From the NCBI GenBank assembly GCA_000333855.2, contig CM007325.1, forward strand, positions 168,423 to 232,422: DNA of 64,000 bases, written 5' to 3'. Shown here one piece after another: positions 56,701 through 64,000 of the stretch (within the stretch, counting starts at the first letter, position 1; the number at the start of each line of letters is the position of its first letter). Made by a program: the position numbers and the translations under genes. The notes under the pieces were generated by a model. The model saw only the letters and a list, made by a program, of their open reading frames with translations, did no database searches and was not told the origin of the DNA. This DNA comes from Endotrypanum monterogeii. Its lineage: Eukaryota; Euglenozoa; Kinetoplastea; Trypanosomatida; Trypanosomatidae.

Positions 56701-59700
56701 CCACCGCTCTCACTGCGGGGCCTCTGCCATCCCGCGTGGGAACCGCTCGCGCAGCTGCTACCTCGACCAGAGCAGGTACTGAGATGCCCATCACTGCGGA
56801 TGGACGCCGTGGTGGCGCGGAGCTCGCCGTTGGGTCTCTGGCTGACGCCAGTAGCCAGGCGGGTGGATCGGGTGCACCACGCACGCAAGACGGATTGGCG
56901 TCGCCATGGCGGCCGCTTGCTTCGGCTCGCCTGGGACCCTCGGCCACAGCAGAGGAACACCATCAGCGGCGACCGCGATCGCGCGGCTTCGCAATCCCCC
57001 ACAACACCTCCAGCCCTTCCGGCCCTCGGCCTGGAAAGCGAGAGTCCAACCGGCCTAGCACCAGCACCGACGACGCCCTAGAAGAACCGAGCAGCTCCTT
57101 CTGTACGCGGCCCCCAGGTGTTGGCCTGTGCCTGGCTCTAAGCGCCCTTCAGCGCCGCTACGAAGCATTTCTCGAGGATCTCATGGTACAACAGCAACAA
57201 CAACAACGACCACCACCACTGCCGTCCCTTGGTGCGCTTGAGGGCGACAGTGGAGAGGATGAGGATGGCGCAAAAAACGGTGACACACATGGAAACACAA
57301 ACTCGCTGCACCCCCGCGGCGCCGCGCCACGCCGCGGGTATGCTCGTCAGCACCTCCGCCGAGAGACAAAAGAGCGAGAGGGTTCGACTCACCGAGTCAC
57401 GTACTCGGCCCCCAATCGAAAGAAGGGAGCAGCATCGCTACCAAATGCTCTCGCCGATGCGGTGGAGGCCGAAGTTGGGCGCTGTGCCGCGCTGCTGAGG
57501 GCCGAGTACTACCAAACACACGAGACACAGTCACCGAGGAGCATCGAACAGGCGGGTGGTCGTCGTCGTCTTGCAACACCCCAGGGTGGCGCCGACGCCA
57601 TCTCGACCGCCGGCAAGGCGGCATTGTTCGCGCAGGCGCTGAGACCGTCGTGTGTCAGCTGCCGTCCGCAGCACCTCAGCCACTACACCACATTGGGGCT
57701 GCTCTCCTTGATACAGGAAGGCGAAGATGGCAACGCGCCTGCAAATGACAAGCCTGAGGGAGTCGTCAGCGTGACACGGGGCAGTGGCACGCGGCTCTTT
57801 GCAGCGTGTGTGCCGCGGAGAATTCGAGAAGACCTCTATGCTGCACCTCGGCGTGGTGTCCAACGCCAGGTGGAGCACGGCGAGAAGCAGCGCGGCCCGA
57901 CCTACGCCGACGGCGGAGTCTCAGAATCCCCACCCATGACCTCGGACCCGCTCTCATCGGGTGCCTTGGTATCGTCGACACAACCACAGTGTATCGATGC
58001 AGCGATGGCAGGCCACGATGCTGGCCTGCCGTCGAATACCCAAGAAACGCACCCGCCGCTAGCTCACTCATCGCCATCCGTCACACGCACACGGGCAAAC
58101 ATCGGCAAGGTGTTATGTCGGAGGCACATGCAGCATGAACGTCACGCACGACATGCGCTGGAGTTGCAAGAAAAAGAGGCGATGTACGCGCTCCAACTGC
58201 TCTACGCTGTGAAGACCATCCTGTTCCTGCGTGACATGCGTGAGGCCGCGGAGAAACATGAGCGGAAGGTGCTGACACATCCGAGTGGCTTCACGAACCG
58301 TCCAGCGATCCACAACAGCGACACAGCCGTCCTCTCCGACGAACAGATTGCGCTGTCGAGCTCTGCCGTCAGTAACTCGGGGCGCCAGGAGGAGAAAAAT
58401 ACCTCTGCTCTCGATTCGATTAGCGCCTCCACCAATCCCATAAGGTTCATCAGTGGCAGCGTCGTCGCGTGCGGCAAGCGAGAATCCCAAGTCGCCCAAG
58501 ACCCACTAACAGAGCACGTGACATCGATGGGCATCTCACACACCGCCCTGGAAGTCGCCACATCCTCGGAAAGTCTGTTGTCCCCTGAACCAAGCAGTTC
58601 CCGCACGAAAGCAAAGGAACGCAGCCATGTTGCTCGAGCACCTGCCGCAGCGGCAGGGGGGGTGTCACAAGGAAGACGAGAGGAAGCTGCAGCAGCGCTC
58701 GATTCCATGGTGCTGATGGCTTGGAGGTCGTCGTCGCCACAGCAGCCAGCATCCACTGCCTCGAAAAGCGACACCGCCTCCTCGACATCACAGCTGACTT
58801 TGGGGGAGGAGGCGGAGAACGTATTCCCTGCGACAGCATCCGCGCATGCTGCCGTGATGCCAGGCCCCGCTCTGAGAGAAGAGGTAAGTGCCAGTAGTGG
58901 TTCTGTCGTCTGCGAGGCAGTCGCCACGCTGAAGGGGGCGTACGAACTCACACCCCAGTCGCCCTTACCATCGGAGTCAAGGACACTGTCATCTAGGCTA
59001 CTGGTGGCCACAGCCGCTGATTGCGCAGCTGTCCTCGACGGAAGCGATAAGACCGATCTTGGTGTCGCAGAAGACTGCAAAGAGGGTGTGCACGATACCG
59101 CTGTAGTGCCACCCAGCCCATCCGTAGTTGTTCCCACCGCCGTCGAACCACCGCTCGCCTCTGAGGCTGCCCCAGGTCCGCTATGCACCGCAGGGCAAAC
59201 GGATGCAACGCCTCGTCGTTCCCCTCCACCGGTGCCCCTCTCGCGACCTGCACCCACCACCGCCTCTGCCGCCTCGTCCACGCCCAGCTCCTCATCCTCC
59301 GGCGTGCACTTCGTCGATGACGCGGCGTTGGTAGCACCGGCGGGTTTGGTGCTGGAGGACAGAGGTATTAGCAGTGAGCAAGATCGGGGTGTCGGGGATT
59401 ATCAAGCTGAAAACACAGCCAGTGGCGGGGAAGCGGTTGGCGCAGCATTGAGCGCAGCCAACCCAATAGAAGCACAAAACAAATCAACGCGATATGGGCA
59501 CGAAGTGTTTCGCCTGCAGGGGCCCGAGTTTGAACCGTCGGGTAGCATGGATACCCCGGCCGCGTATCGCCAAGTGCACTTCTCACTTCCGCCGCAGAAA
59601 GTGCAAGACATCAACGGCGAAGGCCAAGTACGGCACGAGGATTCACCCCAGAGACGTGGAGATGAACGACATGCGACGACTGTTGGACAACCGATGGCTC

Positions 59701-60074
59701 ACCCACGCCCGGATGAAGGGGGCAACCAAGGAAGTGAAACGAGCGCCGACATCGTCGCGTCATGTCTTCTGGAGAAGCTCAATGATTTGGATACTCTACT
59801 CATCCACCAGCACCCGGGCTACCTCGCCACTTGCCCAGGTGAAGACGACCTCCCCGCAGGGTGGGCCCGCTGCCAACAGGCGACGACGACGTCGCACGCA
59901 GTTACACCAGCGGCAGCAGCAGCGGCAGCCGAACCGTTGCCTCCCTGGGCAGTCAAAGTGCCCCGGCGTGCAAATTTCATGCCGCCGCAGCTGCCGGCAG
60001 AGAGCCTCGCCTCGCAGGTGCGGCGGAAATACGGTCTGCCTCAGCCCAGTGAAAGCGCCGCCCTCACCTCTTAG
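53751..60074 (+). CDS. Very large unknown low-complexity protein
   Basis: A 2107-residue protein; not recognised. Most of it is Ser/Pro/Arg/Gly-rich and probably disordered. More ordered parts are a basic helix near bases 56345-56590 (DVAWHTRHVIQRRQ and EKYEQILERDIVALDAIVEQRRR), a helix at 57120-57200 ending in a Gln run, a helix at 57440-57510, and a long charged amphipathic helix at 58100-58270. The C-terminus ends with SQVRRKYGLPQP. Four short strand-like motifs recur: TIHFVEED (54261), TIEFHTDD (55569), GVHFVDD (59301) and QVHFS (59571). The last, preceded by Arg, fits the RVxF docking motif for protein phosphatase 1. A cytoskeletal scaffold is a possible role but there is no direct evidence. 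The frame extends upstream only through non-ATG starts; the ATG at 53751 is the first. Confidence 0.85.
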   Translation: MRNDAGDSTTSIIFSVASSCTGGVGDDEYVHGAKPPLLKRHTLQQQPSLHSSQRSAHGARLPVSSHSPPNIRESDLLYSSKDPLDATNGLHLLGPQTQNDVKVAFLRAVQRLDSADPTSFADEYTGEGNDVDIGRSQPTALGRQASELVSAPEDRPPQLTGTAAVTTSEGTIHFVEEDSNGGHDEMTGMSADPSPGPQRAAVVRSAEALQSDKAPRAVSSPDAWRIKKDIKTIYGREQSSQSISIQQQQPQATPPQSMTAVATTLASGTSPPPWAPGAGPQEDRVPPGGRRVIPAGAHQVKSIDLTPDVSNAFLSLNTSQDLVKGAVAATAAVAAPGAAVILKEATPEDFAGLVSPSSPSWSIMDVRGKPQPTSTDLFAMNRKPSAQPHAGEEHLCTPTSLPRQPRPSATATELSGHTKAAKRSEEAHSRRSDSPQSLPKKHLKVEGAAHRRRNSASLILRSLFTKVTCGSCLGSVATESSMNQAGKGIPGTRPLRRSQTVDGNRAMGREEETCLRHSSIPPSRPYSAVSAQTRLRSDTTTVPGTAAPPWERETTQTPTVSSGGPHPADVQVSQPRQSTTPGPIAAVATSISVPASREIGGSLSDGTIEFHTDDGRSRVCCTGSAPPPPPPAGKAAENYLEAANGDSRGGKRPPYRCGTNTGSDNVTSSDSSSSSLSDSDADEGKVPPSSTPPASAVSAEEKSRDHLRQKARRKQRRRHRSQPEQQKHEGIDGGVRECLQEQSCLPRSPLELLHPGRSARSDAGTDDGSPHRSPQDHLGSNDSDRSPVDVEWQMYLTQTKHQRLDERALRHDGQSSGSNLTAAKVVKRHRRGGDPHAVPQQTPRTSAAALAARCRELRTQSRTKSSVNHFDVAWHTRHVIQRRQPREVSWQRRSPGDQQSPLTQSLAGTTSVSPRQMTASRLEKYEQILERDIVALDAIVEQRRRRQLWAEASPEAVAAAVAAERHAMPSHRPSRGFRRNARAATALTAGPLPSRVGTARAAATSTRAGTEMPITADGRRGGAELAVGSLADASSQAGGSGAPRTQDGLASPWRPLASARLGPSATAEEHHQRRPRSRGFAIPHNTSSPSGPRPGKRESNRPSTSTDDALEEPSSSFCTRPPGVGLCLALSALQRRYEAFLEDLMVQQQQQQRPPPLPSLGALEGDSGEDEDGAKNGDTHGNTNSLHPRGAAPRRGYARQHLRRETKEREGSTHRVTYSAPNRKKGAASLPNALADAVEAEVGRCAALLRAEYYQTHETQSPRSIEQAGGRRRLATPQGGADAISTAGKAALFAQALRPSCVSCRPQHLSHYTTLGLLSLIQEGEDGNAPANDKPEGVVSVTRGSGTRLFAACVPRRIREDLYAAPRRGVQRQVEHGEKQRGPTYADGGVSESPPMTSDPLSSGALVSSTQPQCIDAAMAGHDAGLPSNTQETHPPLAHSSPSVTRTRANIGKVLCRRHMQHERHARHALELQEKEAMYALQLLYAVKTILFLRDMREAAEKHERKVLTHPSGFTNRPAIHNSDTAVLSDEQIALSSSAVSNSGRQEEKNTSALDSISASTNPIRFISGSVVACGKRESQVAQDPLTEHVTSMGISHTALEVATSSESLLSPEPSSSRTKAKERSHVARAPAAAAGGVSQGRREEAAAALDSMVLMAWRSSSPQQPASTASKSDTASSTSQLTLGEEAENVFPATASAHAAVMPGPALREEVSASSGSVVCEAVATLKGAYELTPQSPLPSESRTLSSRLLVATAADCAAVLDGSDKTDLGVAEDCKEGVHDTAVVPPSPSVVVPTAVEPPLASEAAPGPLCTAGQTDATPRRSPPPVPLSRPAPTTASAASSTPSSSSSGVHFVDDAALVAPAGLVLEDRGISSEQDRGVGDYQAENTASGGEAVGAALSAANPIEAQNKSTRYGHEVFRLQGPEFEPSGSMDTPAAYRQVHFSLPPQKVQDINGEGQVRHEDSPQRRGDERHATTVGQPMAHPRPDEGGNQGSETSADIVASCLLEKLNDLDTLLIHQHPGYLATCPGEDDLPAGWARCQQATTTSHAVTPAAAAAAAEPLPPWAVKVPRRANFMPPQLPAESLASQVRRKYGLPQPSESAALTS

Positions 60075-60599
60075 AGAGGGGGGGAGGGGGAAGGGGGGAG
60101 GTGATATGAAATACGAAGCCTGTGGAAGGTGGCCACCAACGGCGACGACAAAGGCGGCGGTTGCGGGAGGGGAGGGAGTCGCCGAAACGCGGAAACGGCC
60201 CCAAGCTCCATGGCGCATCCCCCGCCCACCACGGCCGTCCAACCCTGCCCCCCAGTGACACAATACCCCCTCCAGAAGGAATAGGGGGAAGAAGTGGATT
60301 TGAGGTGCTGGGTTCTGGCCATGCCGCGGTCCATATCTTATGTGATCCACCTGCGTCACCAGCCTCAGCCTCGGGATTCTTTGGGGAAACCACACTAGCC
60401 CCCTCCCCCGCCCCCCCCCCCAAACAGCAACAAGAAAAAAAGAAGAGGATATGACTTGACGGCTATTTGTGTTGACGTGTGTGAAGGATGTGTGATATAC
60501 GATCAAGGGCAACCGAGAGGGGATCCTCTTCCCGGGTGCACGTGGCCGACCATGTCGGCATTCGTGTACTTGTTCGACGTGAAATGGGAGGGGAGAGGG

Positions 60600-60652
<53 letters not shown>

Positions 60653-61668
60653 CTGCGCTGAGGTGGCCACAGCTGAGCGTACATTTATGCGCACCTGCGT
60701 TCTGTGCCTCATCACATCCTTCCCCCTCCCCTCTCTCCCTCTTCCTCTCATCCTTTTTTTTTTCTACTCGATGCTTTTTTTTCCCTATACACACACAGGT
60801 GAAAAAAAGAATTCATGCGTCTTCTGTATTCTCGGTAACCTCCCCTCTTTTCAAAATTATTTATGGTTGTAGTTTTTCTAGAACAAGTGAGCAGGTGGTG
60901 AAGGGGGAAGAAAGTGTGCGTGAGTGAGCGCCTGCGTGAGGACCCCATCCCAATCACGTTGACTCTGTGGGATCGTTTCTTGTAAGGTCCTGAGATCTGC
61001 AGCACCATTCTGTACGCACATCCTTAAACCATATTGAGACCATCTCCCCTCTTCTTATTTTTGTTGTTGTTGTATTTTTCTTCAACTCGCCCTCGCACGC
61101 CGTCACTGCACAGGAACCTGAGATCCGTGAGCATGGGCGTAAACGGGAGGAGAGGGTGTGAGTGGCGAGTGACCAATCGAAAATGCCAGGAGGCCCACGT
61201 GCTGTGATGTTGCACCGACTTGACCAAAGGTCTGGCCTGTAAGTGTGAGCGAGGGGGGGGAGCCCGTGCCAACGCGAAAGATGAGGGGAGAGGAGGAGGT
61301 GGCGCGTCGCAGTAGCGAGTGTTGCAATCATGGAATACCGCGCGACTGACATATCTAGTTTATGTATATATGTGTGTGTGTGTTGTTTTTTTTCTTGGTA
61401 CCTCTGGCTGCCTCTTTTCTCCTCACTTTGCTGCAAACACACAACCTCGCTTACTCAACCCCTACAGCCCCCCTCCCCTCCCCTGCACACACACACACAC
61501 ACACATATATATATACATATACATATATATTTAACAGACCCCACCTTTGCGGGGGGGAGCGCGGAAAACGTGGGAAAATTGTCGGCAGCAGGCAGAACTA
61601 CATCGTTACGAATACGAAACAAATAACCAAAAAAAAAGGAGACAGCACCACTCGTTCCAAAAAGGCGC

Positions 61669-61717
<49 letters not shown>

Positions 61718-61814
61718 GTGCACAAGTACATATCTTCATTTACATATATATATATATATATATTTATATTTTTATATTTTTTTATATATATTAAAGAGTG
61801 CAACGAGCTTCCAT
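60075..61814. repeat. Long intergenic with TA-TG blocks and a long TG repeat
   Basis: No gene supported. C12 (60409-60421), TA then TG repeats (60603-60652), T10 (about 60751), CA repeat (61484-61505), TG repeat of about 42 bases (61671-61713), TA repeat (61743-61764) and a T-rich tract ending in AAAG near 61795 as the likely acceptor. Bases 60080-60400 and 60940-61320 are of ordinary complexity, without a recognised gene. Confidence 0.55.
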
Positions 61815-62861
61815 ATGAAGCGATTCAGTCCTGACACAGCCCTCGGCGATGTGCGGTGCTTCCCGCAGGACTTGGAGCCGGACCAATCGACGTACACCGG
61901 ACGCTTTCTTCATTTTCTTTCGATGACAGACCCGCGTACTCTCTTCACGTCATCGACTCAACTAGCGCTGAGCATGGCGCTGCTGGAGCGTATTGATCGC
62001 CGTGAAGCGGGTTGGACCTCCGTCACGGTAGCCGACTACCTTGACGCACGGCAGCGAGTGCAGTGCATCGTTCACCCCGAGTCGATGAAGCCCATATGGA
62101 TGCCATTTCGTTTCTCCGCGTTCGTGCCTATGAACTTCATCAATCTCTGCGGGATGATGGCACCGTCGCAGCAGACGCCTCTGCGGTCTGTGTTTTGGCA
62201 GTTTTCTAACCAAACCTACAACGCCGGCTTCAACTACTGCAACGGCAGTGGCAAAGACGGACTTCCGCTGCATGAACTGATAGCGGGCTACCTGGTGGCC
62301 ACTGGCACGGCCTGCGGCACCTCGTACCAGCTCAGTAAGGTTGCATCTGTCGTGTCAGCGTCTACGTCGTCGTCGTCGACAGCGCTGCTCCTCCGGTTGA
62401 TAATCCCGTACACGGCCGTGGCATGTGCAAACCTTGCGAACATCGGTGTCATGCGATTTCGCGACGTGATGTATGGCATCACTGTGCACGATGCGGACAC
62501 GGGCGAAGATCTGAATGATGGCAAGCCATCCCCCGTGGCTGGTCGCCTCGCTGTGGCCCAGGTAGCGCTCAGCCGAATCATGATCCCTGTGCCGCTGATG
62601 TTGTTGCCGCCCGTCTTTATGAATTTCCTTTTTCACCCGACAAGGGGCATTCACTTTTTTGTGCAGCGCCGCGCGCAGCTGTACTTGCCTGTCAATGTAC
62701 TGACGCTCGTCAGTGTGTTGTGTATTGCTCTGCCCATGAGCATCGCCGTCTTTCCACAGAAGACAGTCGTGCCGGTGGGATGGCTGGAGGCACCCTATCA
62801 GGGGCGGACGAACTCCGCGGGCCACCTCATCACGCGCGCCGCCTTTAACAAAGGTATTTAA
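61815..62861 (+). CDS. Sideroflexin, mitochondrial inner-membrane carrier
   Basis: A 348-residue protein of normal family length. The pattern HPESMKP (87-93), FSAFVPMNF and NQTYNAGFNYCNGSG (132-146) is the sideroflexin signature (HPDTGE, SAQVPMN and NQSFNA in animals). Hydrophobic segments in the second half, such as LIIPYTAVACANLANI and MIPVPLMLLPPVF, fit the usual four to five membrane helices. SFXN proteins transport serine and perhaps other amino acids into mitochondria for one-carbon metabolism. Trypanosomatid substrates are not established. The ATG at 61815 begins the protein; the upstream frame translates TG and TA repeats and is rejected. HPES instead of HPDT is a small deviation in a conserved loop. 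Confidence 0.9.
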   Translation: MKRFSPDTALGDVRCFPQDLEPDQSTYTGRFLHFLSMTDPRTLFTSSTQLALSMALLERIDRREAGWTSVTVADYLDARQRVQCIVHPESMKPIWMPFRFSAFVPMNFINLCGMMAPSQQTPLRSVFWQFSNQTYNAGFNYCNGSGKDGLPLHELIAGYLVATGTACGTSYQLSKVASVVSASTSSSSTALLLRLIIPYTAVACANLANIGVMRFRDVMYGITVHDADTGEDLNDGKPSPVAGRLAVAQVALSRIMIPVPLMLLPPVFMNFLFHPTRGIHFFVQRRAQLYLPVNVLTLVSVLCIALPMSIAVFPQKTVVPVGWLEAPYQGRTNSAGHLITRAAFNKGI

Positions 62862-63690
62862 GTACGTGTTGCACACACAGATTCGCAGACAAAAAAAAAA
62901 TCCTTTTTTTTTTCTCACTTAGAAGAATAGGAGGAACAGGTTGAAAACAGAGACAGGGGGTGGGGGGAAGTAAAAGAGAGAAGGATGCGAGAGCGAGCAA
63001 CACACAGCTACAACGTTTCTTAAATCCCTCCAACCCCTTCCCCCTCCCCCCACAGTCCCTCCGCCTTCCCTCCCCCATTTATCTCCTCCTCCTTATCGAT
63101 AAACCGGTGCATAGAAATACAAAAAAAAACACCGCACGCACCTCTCGCTTTTTTTTTTTTTTGTGTGTGTGTGTGTTTGTCGTCTCTTTCAGCAGCGTGT
63201 GACTCGCGGATCGGTCGTGGGGAAGCGGTGCCACACCACCGTCTGAACGGCAATTCGTTTTTTAATCTATCATAACCCCCCCACCCCACCCCACCCCCGA
63301 TGCGTGCCGGGCTCGCCCCATCCCTTCCGACACACACACACACACACACACACACTCCTCTTTTCCTTATTGTCTCCATCTTCCCCCTCCTTTCCTGATG
63401 CATCTTATGATGATGATGGTGGAAATGTGTGGCGCGGGTGTTCATCTCTCCAACACTACACCGTGTATATGAATGGTTCAGCAAAGCCACCCTGCCCCCC
63501 CCCCCATGGCGCACCGCTCGCGCCCTTCATAAAAAACGACCATACACATACACACACAGAGTATATATATATATATATACACGTATACATACATAAAAAG
63601 GAGCAACAGATAACTCCCATAGAAACACCATCACACAGGCAGAAGCACACTGCATCATCACCACCCTCTCCACTACTCCCCTTCTATACA
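62862..63690. other. Intergenic with poly-A/T, CCCCA array and CA/TA repeats
   Basis: No gene supported. A10 and T11 (about 62890-62915), A10 (about 63120), T14 (63151-63164), a CCCCA array (63277-63297), CA repeat (63332-63354), C11 (about 63496) and TA repeat (63561-63579). A short CT-rich tract precedes the next ATG. Confidence 0.55.
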
Positions 63691-64000
63691 ATGCCCTCGG
63701 CCTCCTCCATCTCATCCTATGCCGCATACCTACGAGAGGTGGCTCTGGAGACGAACGCGACAATCGCCCCACAAGTCAGCTCTGTCCGCACATCTGAAGC
63801 CGCGACTGCGGCGGTGGATCAGCCCCGGCCATCGAGATGCAAACACCACCGGACTGAACACGGCCACAGCAACGAAAGGCACTCAATGACCCCGTACGAC
63901 GACCCCTACGCGTACGACTACCTGCAAATCCCGGAAAGCGGTTTTATGAGTGGTACCGGAGCCATGAAGTACTACGGTGAAGGGAAGCGTCACCTTAGCG
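63691..64000 (+). CDS. 5' end of an unknown gene, cut by the window edge
   Basis: From the ATG at 63691 the frame is open for 103 codons to the window edge with no stop. The protein begins MPSASSISSYAAYLREVA, then Ser/Ala/Thr-rich and a His/Arg-rich stretch (CKHHRTEHGHS), and then becomes Tyr/Asp/Gly-rich (YDDPYAYDYL and MKYYGEGKRH). Codon use is like the neighbouring genes and a CT-rich tract precedes the ATG. I recognise no family. The gene continues past the window. Confidence 0.6.
   Translation, partial: MPSASSISSYAAYLREVALETNATIAPQVSSVRTSEAATAAVDQPRPSRCKHHRTEHGHSNERHSMTPYDDPYAYDYLQIPESGFMSGTGAMKYYGEGKRHLS

Noticed and set aside
57381..57393. tRNA B-box-like sequence GGTTCGACTCACC
   Set aside because: It is inside a coding region and no A box or cloverleaf can be built around it.
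58202..59281. Minus-strand open frame of 359 codons
   Set aside because: It lies wholly inside the 2107-residue + strand gene; GC-rich Ser/Ala coding strands often leave the opposite frame open.
61362..61814. N-terminal extension of the sideroflexin
   Set aside because: It translates TG and TA repeats; the conserved protein begins at the ATG at 61815, and its length then matches the family.

Overview
The window looks like nuclear DNA of a trypanosomatid, most probably a Leishmania or a close Leishmaniinae relative. Sixteen complete intronless protein genes (one of them broken by an in-frame stop) and one gene cut by the right edge all lie on the + strand, as in a polycistronic transcription unit. 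Genes are separated by roughly 0.5-2 kb of low-complexity DNA made of TA, TG/CA and homopolymer tracts. Many start codons are preceded by a long pyrimidine tract and an AG, the signal for spliced-leader trans-splicing. The proteins (divergent CRK, kinesin-9, nitroreductase, large low-complexity proteins) fit this group. No strand switch, tRNA, rRNA, CRISPR array or intact transposon was seen. Genus and species are inferred.

Layout, left to right: a large unknown gene in two in-frame pieces (262-6618); an LSm6-like protein (7129-7527); a CDC2-related kinase (8891-9895); a VAP/MSP-domain ER protein (11634-12842); a predicted mitochondrial FMN split-barrel protein (13669-14898); a Cys- and Met-rich membrane protein (15954-18419); a Prp28-like DEAD-box helicase (20332-23382); COG4 (24361-27087); a SURP+CID protein like U2SURP/SR140 (27930-30815); an unknown protein with a possible ubiquitin-like fold (31740-34454); a kinesin-9 (35511-39131); a 1913-residue ankyrin protein (40017-45758); a leucine-rich-repeat protein with a possible myristoylation signal (46944-49589); a nitroreductase (51684-52658); a 2107-residue unknown protein (53751-60074); a sideroflexin (61815-62861); and the 5' end of another gene (63691-64000).

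The genes do not form one pathway. Three could serve RNA processing (LSm6-like, Prp28-like, SURP/CID), two serve ER/Golgi membranes (VAP, COG4), three are likely mitochondrial (split-barrel protein, nitroreductase, sideroflexin), and kinesin-9 points to the flagellum. Regulation is expected to be post-transcriptional, so the intergenic hairpins, homopolymer junctions and G-rich tracts deserve a look. The clearest anomalies are the in-frame TGA at 3097, the abnormal dinucleotide usage of bases 1-139, the CC-pair/poly-Met membrane protein, and the Prp28-like and SR140-like splicing candidates.
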